Source: Bacteroidota bacterium (GTDB lineage Bacteria; Bacteroidota; Bacteroidia; AKYH767-A; 2013-40CM-41-45). Taken from it: a stretch of 64,000 bases of DNA. A program made the translations under genes and the position numbers. Below, piece after piece: positions 44,401 through 53,500 of the stretch. How positions within the stretch are numbered: position 1 is the first letter of the stretch; every line of letters starts with the position of its first letter. The DNA lies in the NCBI GenBank assembly GCA_016720935.1, contig JADKJP010000004.1:62001-126000 (forward strand), given 5' to 3'. The notes under the pieces are model-generated. The model did no database searches. It was not told the DNA's origin and saw nothing but the letters and a program-made list of their open reading frames with translations.

Positions 44401-45632
44401 GTAAAATGAATGGTCAGACTACCATCCGCTGCACTTGAAGTGAACGTCCCTGGCAAAGCAGATCCAGAACCGGAAAATAATTGAGGAGCTGACACAGAGT
44501 TTCCATCAAATACACTTAAAAAATCATAGCCGCTTTCGGTTACAAATGAATTGAAAACGATTTGAATTTTATTACCCGGAAGCGGGTAGAATGTATAAGT
44601 ATAATCTTCTCCGTTTACATAGGATCCGGAAGGTCCCCCACTATCGTAAAACTTCGCCGAGCAGGTTGTAATGCTCCCGTTTTGCATATTGATACAATTC
44701 GTTGTCTGCACCTGGTAAGCACCGGAATAAGCAAATTGATTGCTGTTGGTACAGGTCACTTTACATTGATAATATGTTGAAGCAACCGGAGTGGCAACGT
44801 ATGTTGAAGAGAGTGCCAAAGGAATAATGCTCCACGAAGTTCCGTCTGCTGAGGATTCCCACTGATAATTGAGACCTGTATTCGAGGATGGGTTCTGTAG
44901 GGAAAGTGTTACCGAAGACCCCGAGCAAACCGGATTGATGGCAGATGCAAGGGTATTCCCGGGGGAAGGTGTACCGCTGCACGGTAGAGCATTCTCATAA
45001 GTAAACGAAATATTGTCAACTGCAGGATTCGCGTTAGGCGTAAATGCATCCGATTTAAAGGTAAAAACCAGGCGAACTGTTGTACCGGCAAGCGAACTCA
45101 AATCTATCGTTGGAATGGCGGTAAATGCAGGATAAGCAGTCGCTGTATTCACAAATCGCTGAACATACCCGGATCCTGGAATTGTGCCGGTAACAGGCGT
45201 ATTTGCTGTCGTCGTTGTAAATACATAGAAGTAATCAAATGTATTGTCGGTTGTGATTTGCTTCAAATAAAAGTTCAGCTGGACATTGACTGCGCCGGCG
45301 GGTACAATCAGGTCTCTGTAAAAGTGATCCACCTTTGCATTGGCGATTCCGTTGTTGTTTGTAGATGATCCTACATAAGCAGCTCGTGTTCCAGCCTGAG
45401 AACCTGCGGGTGTACCCACCCACCATTTTCTGGCGTCTCCTGCTGCCTGAACTTCAGTCCAGCCATTCGCAGTAAAAGTGGTCCCTGACTCAAACCCGCC
45501 TGCACCTGTCGGTGATAACAGGGTAATGGTTTGCGCCTGAATCCTTCCGTTAAAAAAGAAATACGCCGACAAAAAAATAATTGTCAGGAGACTTTTTTTT
45601 AATAGAATATTACCGTCTTGATTTTGAAACAT
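41418..45632 (-). CDS. Surface adhesin: CUB, nidogen-like, Ig/PKD, TIG and dockerin-like C-terminal module
   Basis: The 1404-aa protein has a signal peptide (~1-34), then a jelly-roll domain like cleaved-adhesin/choice-of-anchor types (~35-215). A CUB domain follows (~312-430; YVNGEDYTYTFYP, SGYDFLSVFDG, FTSDLSLSYSGWDATV). Ig-like blocks lead to a nidogen-like domain (~680-830; LPFSFNYFGNSY, FVSTNGFLAFG, NNIIALCWNDL). More Ig-like blocks, an IPT/TIG domain (SFNGTPASVFTIVDDYS) and the ~200-aa C-terminal module (~1213-1404) follow. That module has the HRNSIETWSS motif and two calcium-type loops (IQDGQINTDD, DLNGDGIVESAD). There is no standard T9SS domain. The last ~860 residues are paralogous to the giant gene at 54277, suggesting duplication within this cluster. 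Role: probably surface adhesion. Confidence 0.8.
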   Translation of the reverse strand: MFQNQDGNILLKKSLLTIIFLSAYFFFNGRIQAQTITLLSPTGAGGFESGTTFTANGWTEVQAAGDARKWWVGTPAGSQAGTRAAYVGSSTNNNGIANAKVDHFYRDLIVPAGAVNVQLNFYLKQITTDNTFDYFYVFTTTTANTPVTGTIPGSGYVQRFVNTATAYPAFTAIPTIDLSSLAGTTVRLVFTFKSDAFTPNANPAVDNISFTYENALPCSGTPSPGNTLASAINPVCSGSSVTLSLQNPSSNTGLNYQWESSADGTSWSIIPLALSSTYVATPVASTYYQCKVTCTNSNQFAYSGAYQVQTTNCINMQNGSITTCSAKFYDSGGPSGSYVNGEDYTYTFYPLPGNKIQIVFNSFVTESGYDFLSVFDGNSVSAPQLFSGSGSALPGTFTSSAADGSLTIHFTSDLSLSYSGWDATVSCISIPACTGTPVPGNVTGNTAVCYGSNTTLTATGATIGFSGLQYQWEESDDNGIGDPWAIVTGGSGATTINYTSPVLTNSVYYRMTVTCTNSGQTVSSPGQFILVNPLPVTSITPSSNRICGIETVTLTGNGAASYSWSPATGLNATTGAVVIAGPASTTTYTVTGTTNGCSMTASTTIDVYPAIGSVSATADTTEGCDPLSTTLHASACLNVSPTMNIDSSSANYTPTGATGFLSMSSADDGFATINLPFSFNYFGNSYTSGFVSTNGFLAFGTSSTSLTAQQLPNATTPNNIIALCWNDLLHSAVNTGVDTFTVGSVGSRKFVIRFNAGAVAFYNIGSQSGSFGGKIILHEGTNKIELRIDAMNMGTVTGRLKTLGVENSDGTIGFAAPGKNATDWLAGSSITYGFTPGFTCSGSGSISYVWSPSSNLSNAASANPDLNALSTSTVYTVTATATSGCTASTTLSMVVQPKPAPPVISAGGPLAFCPGGNVVLTSSSPVSNHWSTGETTASINVNTSRYITLYTTNGSCSSQLASTSVTRYDTIQPLITVLGGGLSLCSGTRELVADGLPQFSSWNWSTTETTQSITISSAATYSLVATDLNNCITHNEISFIAGASPVSPVINANTSLVVCNNEYVTMTSDLSDNILWLPTYDNSASISYNLSPPGTYDFYVIRDSMGCTSESNHLVFTVNPVPEVYSFLPVDSACPGDVITLNGTGLLNVTSISFNGTPASVFTIVDDYSIQVTVPYGATSGSLNLMDNLTGCSGQSPVFTIKTSCLTSTSLQLKMFLQGYYLQSGSMNPALYNSGLSISPTDCDTIHVCLMDVNTHAVVECSEAILDVNGLLTCYFSPALKDENFYIRIQHRNSIETWSSSVVVMESVTNYDFSINAAQAYGSNQVEVSPGIWALWSGDITNGVSSGIQDGQINTDDFNSLENDTQNLLAGYHAGDLNGDGIVESADYALMENNQQFLIVSMHP

Positions 45633-46044
45633 GGGGTTATGTTCTCAGATTATAACCTGATAAATCCAACACATGAAAAAGAAATCCAGAAAAAACTATT
45701 CGCCGTTGAAGCTGATATTTCACGACCATTTCCAATTCAATCCACTGGATTACTCTTTCGCTCTTACTGAAATATAACCCTAAAAAGACATTAAATAAAC
45801 ATGTATTTGGCAAATGGAAGTATTTGCTTGGTCAATTCAATTGAAAGAATGTTAAAGCGGAAAATTTTAACAAAAAAAACAGAGTCCTGAAATTTAATAA
45901 AATGCAAAAAAGACAATTATAAATGAAATTTAATTCAGTGGGCTTACCACACAGTTAACACGCTGATTTAGATCTGTAGAAATGATCTCAAAAAAAAAGG
46001 CCATCCTTTCGGACAGCCCATTTATATTAAATATTTTATTTGAA
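45633..46044. other. 412-base intergenic region
   Basis: It contains the terminator of the 420-aa gene (45990-46018). A 34-codon + strand frame (45674-45778) is not supported. No convincing promoter box for the 1404-aa gene was found. Confidence 0.45.
45990..46018 (-). terminator. Terminator of the 420-aa protein gene
   Basis: On the minus strand GGCTGTCC, a GAAA loop and GGATGGCC pair (with two G-T pairs), followed by a run of nine T, 26 bases past the stop codon. Confidence 0.7.
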
Positions 46045-47307
46045 TTAAGGTAAGATGGCAAATACACCAGCAAGGTTGTTGTTATCTACCATACTAACAT
46101 CATCCCCACCAATAAATCCATCACCATTGACATCGGTAACAAAATAATCAAGGAACAATCCAGCAAGGTTATCGTTGTCAACAGTACCCACGTCATCACC
46201 ACCGATAAATCCATCCTGGTTAACGTCACCGGAATAAATCGCGTAAACGCCGGGTTCAACCTCAATCTGGTTATCACCGAATGCCTGTGAAGCAGATGAA
46301 CTAAAATCAAAAGAACCGTTTGCAGTAACCATTACCGCGGCATTGCTCCAGGTTTGAATTGAATTACGATGGTTTACAACGATCCAGCAATTCTGTCCGG
46401 TGAGGGACATTGGAATTGTACAGGATGTAAGACCATTTGTACCGGCAACAGACTTCTCAGAATACAAGATAACAGAAGGATCAGCAACTGATCTGAATTG
46501 AATCAGGAATGTATCTGCTTGCGATCCTGTAGCATTGCTTACCATTTGATTTGCCATAACTGTTGTCATCGCGGATGATGGTACATCATAATAACCCTGT
46601 ACGAAAGCGGTCACCTGATATGTTGTCGCACAAGCGGCACTGTTCGCATTTGCGCTTGCAGGAGATTTTCCATCAGCGTCAGCAAGTGACCAGAGCTCAC
46701 CATTGAAATATGCCTGACCGCCATAAGGACGAGCAGGATAAAACATTTCATAATTCACTGCACATGTTCCATTAATGCGCCACGAAAGAGAAGTGTGCAA
46801 ACGTTGAGAACTTGCGCTTTGAACATAATTGAACATGAGATCAGGTGTTGATGCGCAGTTAAACGACGTTGTTGTAGTCATTCTTAAGCGGGTAACCCGA
46901 ACCGGTGCACTCGAAGAAATTGAACTTGAAATACAGGAAGAAGGAGTTTTTACTCCAACATTCACTGCGCAATTGATAAATTTATCTGTGTTGTTCCACA
47001 TCAATGCGCCGTTGTAGCCCGGTGATGTCATCTGTGAAGAACCGGAAACATTTTGTAATGACACAGTGCCTGCACCCGCCCATGTTGGACTAACCCAAAT
47101 ACCTGCCTGGAAAGTTCTTAATTCAAATGTCGAAGTTGGGCCTGCGGCTTTCACCATGATATCGAATTCAAATACACTATTAGAAACGTAAGCGGCATTG
47201 TCGATATAAACCGTGAATGATGGATCGACCGCTCTTGCAAATTTGTTTGCAAAAAGGAAAGTGGTGATCAATAAAATTGATTTGAAGAAAGTAGAAGCTT
47301 TTCTCAT
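46045..47307 (-). CDS. Exported protein with dockerin-like C-terminal module
   Basis: The 420-aa protein has a signal peptide (~1-26, ending FARA). Residues ~28-200 form a beta-sandwich-like domain (VFEFDIMVKAAG, LRTFQAGIWVSP, PVRVTRLRMTTT) that resembles the N-terminal domain of the 2205-aa protein next door. Residues ~225-420 are the C-terminal module shared with the 1404-aa and giant proteins: FVQGYYDVPSS, NHRNSIQTWSN, and QIEVEPGVYAIYSGD. Two nearly perfect dockerin loops follow (DVNQDGFIGGDDV and DVNGDGFIGGDDV), and the chain ends FAILP. This is the simplest member of the set: one N-terminal domain plus the module. Export is probable; a standard T9SS domain is absent, so the module itself may act as the sorting or anchoring signal. 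Confidence 0.75.
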   Translation of the reverse strand: MRKASTFFKSILLITTFLFANKFARAVDPSFTVYIDNAAYVSNSVFEFDIMVKAAGPTSTFELRTFQAGIWVSPTWAGAGTVSLQNVSGSSQMTSPGYNGALMWNNTDKFINCAVNVGVKTPSSCISSSISSSAPVRVTRLRMTTTTSFNCASTPDLMFNYVQSASSQRLHTSLSWRINGTCAVNYEMFYPARPYGGQAYFNGELWSLADADGKSPASANANSAACATTYQVTAFVQGYYDVPSSAMTTVMANQMVSNATGSQADTFLIQFRSVADPSVILYSEKSVAGTNGLTSCTIPMSLTGQNCWIVVNHRNSIQTWSNAAVMVTANGSFDFSSSASQAFGDNQIEVEPGVYAIYSGDVNQDGFIGGDDVGTVDNDNLAGLFLDYFVTDVNGDGFIGGDDVSMVDNNNLAGVFAILP

Positions 47308-47337
47308 GACAGATAGTTCGTGTTTAATTTACTGCTT

Positions 47338-47367
47338 CTAATATAGAGCATTTTTACTGAAAATCAA
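47338..47367 (-). promoter_or_regulatory. Candidate promoter of the 420-aa protein gene
   Basis: TTG (47367-47365), 19 bp, then TATATTAG (47345-47338; 7 of 8 against TAnnTTTG) on the minus strand, 30 bases before the ATG. Confidence 0.45.
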
Positions 47368-47445
47368 AAAATAATTTGCGAATTATTTATCCTGAAATGC
47401 AAAGAATTTTAAGAATAATTCAAAATCCAAAATAAGTGGATTTAA

Positions 47446-47478
47446 AGAAAAAAAAGGGCCATCCCTTGTATGGCCCTT
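47446..47478 (-). terminator. Second of two tandem terminators after the 2205-aa gene
   Basis: The stem AAGGGCCAT / ATGGCCCTT with a 7-base loop is followed on the minus strand by a T run. Confidence 0.7.
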
Positions 47479-47509
47479 CGGCATTGAATTTCCATGCAAT
47501 GGAAATAAA

Positions 47510-47547
47510 AAAAGGAAGTCCTCCCCTTTCGGGAAGGACTTCCTTTT
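47510..47547 (-). terminator. First of two tandem terminators after the 2205-aa gene
   Basis: A perfect 13-bp stem (AAAAGGAAGTCCT / AGGACTTCCTTTT) lies 18 bases past the stop codon and is followed on the minus strand by a T-rich stretch. Confidence 0.75.
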
Positions 47548-47565
47548 ATTTAAGTGGAGAATCGA

Positions 47566-50500
47566 TTACTCAACCACGATGCGGAGGGTTTGTACGTTAC
47601 CGCCTTCGTTTTCGAGAGACAGGAGGTACATTCCTTTAGCAACTTTGCTGAGATCAAGATCCTTCATGTTAACGCCTTCAACAGCACTAACCACATCACT
47701 GATCACTACATTACCGATCAGGTCAACCACTTTTACAGTGTATTTAGCCTTCACGTCAGCAGAGAAATTCAATGTGATCATACCGCTGGTTGGGTTCGGA
47801 TAAGCGCTGAGTGCAGAAACTGCAGACAGTTCTTCCTGAGCCGTACGGCAACCAAGGTTAACAGCAACTATCTTCTGAGCCGGTTGACCAGCACCGCAAG
47901 CGTTGTTTCCATTTACTTTAATAGTAGCGGAAGATGACAATGCAGTGTTGAAGTTAACAGTAGCAGAAGTACCTGCAGGGATGATAGAAGCACCACCCGT
48001 TACAGACCAAGTGTAAGTTGCAGCACCGGAGATGGCAGCAATAGTGTACACCTGAGTTGAAGTTTTACAAACAGGAGATGGACCAGTGATTACACCGGAT
48101 GCTGCAGGACGTGCAGTAACCGCGTAACAACGAGCTGCACCACTTCCACAAGCATTGCTTGCAGATACACAGATGTTACCAGTGTTGGTAAATCCGGCAG
48201 TGAAGTTAACAGTGATCGATGTTCCAGTCAATGGAGTAACCGCAGTTACACCAGCAGGAAGTGTCCACAAATATCCAGTTGCACCGGCAACGGCAGCAAT
48301 TGAATATGTAACACCTGACTGACCACAAAGGTTGTTTGCAGGACCAGCGATACTTCCCGGTTGAGCAGGAGTTGATTTTATTGTGTATGTTCTTGTGAAC
48401 GAACCGCAAGTGTTTGAAGTTGTTACAGAAAGTACACCTGTTGTCCAACCTGCGAGGAAGTCAACTGTACAAGAAGGACCGCTTGAAGTAGCGATAGTCG
48501 CGTTTCCAGTGATGCTCCAAACATAGCTTGTAGCTCCGTTAACCGGACCCATTGAATAAGCTACACCTGAAGTACCAGCACATACGAAGCTAGGACCAAC
48601 CAATGCATTAGAGTGTGTTGGTACACCAGTCAGGTAAGTTGAACGTGCAGAACCATTACCTACGCAGTTTTGACCATATACAGAGATTGTACCTTGGCCC
48701 ATACCTGCAGGTACGAATACCTGTACGCTGTTTGTACCCTGACCACTTACGATAGAAACACCTGTTCCGCCTACTGTCCAAACATAGTTTGTAGCATTAG
48801 CAATCGGAAGAACTGAGAATGTGTAAGTAGCAGGTCCACAAGATGGGAATGTTCCTGAAATAACGCTTGGTAAGCCTGGTTTAACAGTCAATACCGGAAC
48901 GTTGATACAAGCTGCAAGACCATTACCACAAGCATTCACAGGAGTTACACAAATAAATCCACCTACATAAGCTGCTCCACCGAAAGCAACGGTGATGCTG
49001 TTTGTTGTAGAAGAACCGGTCACACCAGCAGGCAATGACCATACATAAGATGTAGCACCTGCAACTGGAGCGATTGAGTAAACAATACCGGTTGTGTTAC
49101 GGCAAGCACCTGCAGGACCAGAAATCGGACCAGCATTAGCAGGACCAGAACCAACTCCGCCAACAAGGACAGAAGCAGAACCGGTACAACCGTTAGCATC
49201 AGTAATAGTTACAGTGTATGTTCCACCAGCAAGGTTAGTTGCAGTAACAGTTGTTTGTCCGCCCGGAGCCCATACATATGTATAGCCAGGAGTACCGCCT
49301 GTAGCAACTACAGTTGCAGTTCCATCATTGAATCCGCAGTTAGCTGCAGTAGATGAAGTAGAACCTTCAACTTTTGTAGGCTCAGTCAGAGTAACTGTTG
49401 TAGAAGAAGAACAACCGTTAGCGTCAGTCACAGTGTAAACAACTGTACCTGCAGCCTGGTTAAATGTACCTGTTCCAACATATGGAAGAGTACCACCGGT
49501 AGCGCTGATCACAACAGAAGCTGTTCCACCGAAACATACAATTGTACCTGCTGATGCAGATGCAGTCGGAGTTCCAATAGTCAGAACAAGGATCTCAGTG
49601 TGACATCCTGTTACTACAGTGTATGTTCCACCAACTGTGTAAGTCTGACCGTTAACTGACCATGTGTAAGAATCACATGCACCAGCTGTAGTTGTATTAG
49701 TTGTAGATGGAGTAACTGTCAGAACAAGGATCTCAGTGTGACATCCTGTTACTACAGTGTAAGTTCCACTTGCAGTGTAAGTCTGACCGTTTACAGACCA
49801 TGTGTAAGAATCACAAACTGATTCAGTAGTTGTGTTGCTTGTAGATGGAGTGATAGTCAATACAAGAATCTCAGTGTGACATCCTGTTACTACAGTGTAA
49901 GTTCCACTTGCAGTGTAAGTCTGACCATTTACTGACCATGTGTAAGAATCACAAGCTGACTGTGTAGTTGTGTTGCTTGTAGTTGGAGTGATTGTCAGAA
50001 CAAGGATTTCAGTGTGACATCCTGTTACTACAGTGTAAGTTCCACTTGCAGTGTAAGTCTGACCGTTAACAGCCCATGTGTAAGAATCACAAGCTGACTC
50101 AGTTGTTGTGTTGCTTGTAGATGGAGTGATAGTCAATACAAGGATTTCAGTGTGACATCCTGTTACTACAGTGTAAGTTCCACTTGCAGTGTAAGTCTGA
50201 CCATTTACTGACCATGTGTAAGAATCACAAGCTGAAGTTGTAGTTGTGTTGCTTGTAGATGGAGTGATTGTCAATACAAGGATCTCAGTGCTACATCCTG
50301 TTACAGAAGTATAAGTTCCGCTTTCAGTGTAAGTCTGACCATTTTGTGCCCATGTGTAAGTATCACAAGCAGAGATGGTAGTGGTGTTAGTACCACTTGT
50401 ATTGATAGTCAACACAAGGATTTCAGTGTGACATCCTGTTACTGAAGTGTAAGTTCCACTTGCAGTGTAAGTCTGACCGTTTACTGACCATGTGTATGTA

Positions 50501-53500
50501 TCACAAGAAGAAGCAAATGTTGTATTGCTTGTGCTTGGAGTGATTGTCAGAACAAGGATTTCAGTGTGACATCCTGTTACTACAGTGTAAGTTCCACTTG
50601 CAGTGTAAGTCTGACCATTTACTGACCATGTGTAAGTATCACAAGCTGATGTTGTAGTTGTGTTGCTTGTAGATGGAGTGATTGTCAGAACAAGGATTTC
50701 AGTGTGACATCCTGTTACTGAAGTGTAAGTTCCACTTGCAGTGTAAGTCTGACCGTTAACAGCCCATGTGTAAGAATCACAAGCTGACTCAGTTGTTGTG
50801 TTGCTTGTAGATGGAGTGATTGTCAGAACAAGGATTTCAGTGTGACATCCTGATACTGAAGTGTAGGTACCACTTGCAGTGTAAGTCTGACCGTTTACTG
50901 ACCATGTGTAAGTATCACAAGCTGACTCAGTAGTTGTGTTGCTTGTAGATGGAGTGATAGTCAGATTAATGATATCAGTATGACATCCAACTGTGTTGGA
51001 GTACACACCACTAACAGTGTAAGTCTGACCATTGAGAGTCCATGTGTAAGAATCACAAGCATTCACATTAGCGAAGTTAGTTGTACTTGAAGTTATAGTC
51101 AATACAAGGATCTCAGTGTGACATCCTGTTACTACAGTGTAAGTTCCACTTGCAGTGTAAGTCTGACCATTTACTGACCATGTGTAAGTATCACAAGCCG
51201 AAGCTGTAGTTGTGTTGCTTGTAGATGGAGTGATAGTCAATACAAGGATTTCAGTGTGACATCCTGTTACTGAAGTGTAAGTTCCACTTGCAGTGTAAGT
51301 CTGACCATTTACTGACCATGTGTAAGTATCACAAGCTGATGCTGTAGTTGTGTTGCTTGTAGATGGAGTGATAGTCAATACAAGGATTTCAGTGTGACAT
51401 CCTGTTACTACAGTGTAAGTTCCACTTGCAGTGTAAGTCTGACCGTTAACAGCCCATGTGTAAGTATCACAAGCTGACTCAGTAGTTGTGTTGCTTGTAG
51501 ATGGAGTGATAGTCAATACAAGGATTTCAGTGTGACATCCTGTTACTGAAGTGTAAGTTCCACTTGCAGTGTAAGTCTGACCATTTACTGACCATGTGTA
51601 AGTATCACAAGCTGAAGCTGTAGTTGTGTTGCTTGTAGATGGAGTGATAGTCAATACAAGGATTTCAGTGTGACATCCTGTTACTGAAGTGTAAGTTCCA
51701 CTTGCAGTGTAAGTCTGACCATTTACTGACCATGTGTAAGTATCACAAGCTGACTCAGTAGTTGTGTTGCTTGTAGATGGAGTGATAGTCAATACAAGGA
51801 TCTCAGTGTGACATCCGTTTACATCAGTGTAAGTACCACTTGCAGTGTAAGTCTGTCCGTTTACTGACCATGTGTAAGTATCACAAGCTGATGTTGTAGT
51901 TGTGTTGCTTGTAGATGGAGTGATAGTAAGAACAAGGGTCTCAGTGTGACATCCTGTTACTGAAGTGTAAGTACCACTTGCAGTGTACGTCTGACCATTA
52001 TCAGCCCATGTGTAAGTATCACAAGCTGAAACTGTAGTCGTGTGAGTAGTGCTTGGAGTAACTGTCAGAACAAGGATCTCAGTGTGACATCCTGTTACTG
52101 AAGTGTAAGTTCCACTTGCAGTGTAAGTCTGACCATTTACTGACCATGTGTAAGTATCACAAGCTGAAATTGTAGTTGTGTTGCTTGTAGATGGAGTGAT
52201 GGTAAGAACAAGGATCTCAGTGTGACATCCGTTTACATCAGTGTAAGTACCACTTGCAGTATAAGTCTGACCATTTACTGACCATGTGTAAGTATCACAA
52301 GCTGATGTTGTAGTTGTGTTGCTTGTAGATGGAGTGATAGTAAGAACAAGGGTCTCAGTGTGACATCCTGTTACTGAAGTGTAAGTACCACTTGCAGTGT
52401 ACGTCTGACCATTATCAGCCCATGTGTAAGTATCACAAGCTGAAACTGTAGTCGTGTGAGTAGTGCTTGGAGTAACTGTCAGAACAAGGATCTCAGTGTG
52501 ACATCCTGTTACTACAGTGTAAGTACCACTTGCAGTGTAAGTCTGACCATTTACTGACCATGTGTAAGAATCACAAGCTGACTCAGTAGTTGTGTTGCTT
52601 GTAGATGGAGTGATTGTCAGAACAAGGATTTCAGTATTACATCCGTTTACATCAGTGTAAGTACCACTTGCTGTGTACGTCTGACCATTTACTGACCATG
52701 TGTAAGTATCACAAGCTGAAATTGTAGTTGTGTTGCTTGTAGATGGAGTGATAGTCAATACAAGGATTTCAGTGTGACATCCTGTTACTGAAGTATAAGT
52801 TCCACTTGCAGTGTAAGTCTGACCATTTACTGACCAGGTATAAGTATCACAAGCTGTCAATGTAGTTGTGTGGGTAGTACTTGGATTGATTGTCAGAACA
52901 AGGATTTCAGTGTGACATCCTGTTACTGAAGTGTAAGTTCCACTTGCAGTGTAAGTCTGACCATTTACTGACCATGTGTAAGTATCACAAGCTGAAGCTG
53001 TAGTTGTGTTGCTTGTAGATGGAGTGATTGTCAGAACAAGGATTTCAGTGTGACATCCTGTTACTGAAGTGTAAGTTCCACTTGCAGTATAAGTCTGACC
53101 ATTTACTGACCATGTGTAAGTATCACAAGCTGTCAATGTAGTTGTGTTGCTTGTAGTAGGAGCAATCGTCAGGTGAAGGATGTTAGTAACACAACCCTGA
53201 GCGAAAGTGTAATCACCACTTGCATTGTATGTCTGACCATTCAATGGCCATGTATACGAATCACAAGCTGATTCTGTGAATTCAACTGTAGAAGCAGTTC
53301 CTTCAGAACCAACAACAACCGGACCGGCTGAACCTGTACAACCACCTGTAGCAACATAAGTGATAGAATAGTTGCCTGGAGCAAGACTAGAGAATACATA
53401 AGGTGAAGAAGGAGCTGAAACAGCCGGACCACCATTCAGGCTAACCTGAACAGGATAAGTAACACCTGTAAAATTAACAGCTACACTACCATCTGAAGTG

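Noticed and set aside
45674..45778. 34-codon plus-strand frame upstream of the 1404-aa gene
   Set aside because: Too short, no domain or membrane-span design, and lies in a probable promoter region.
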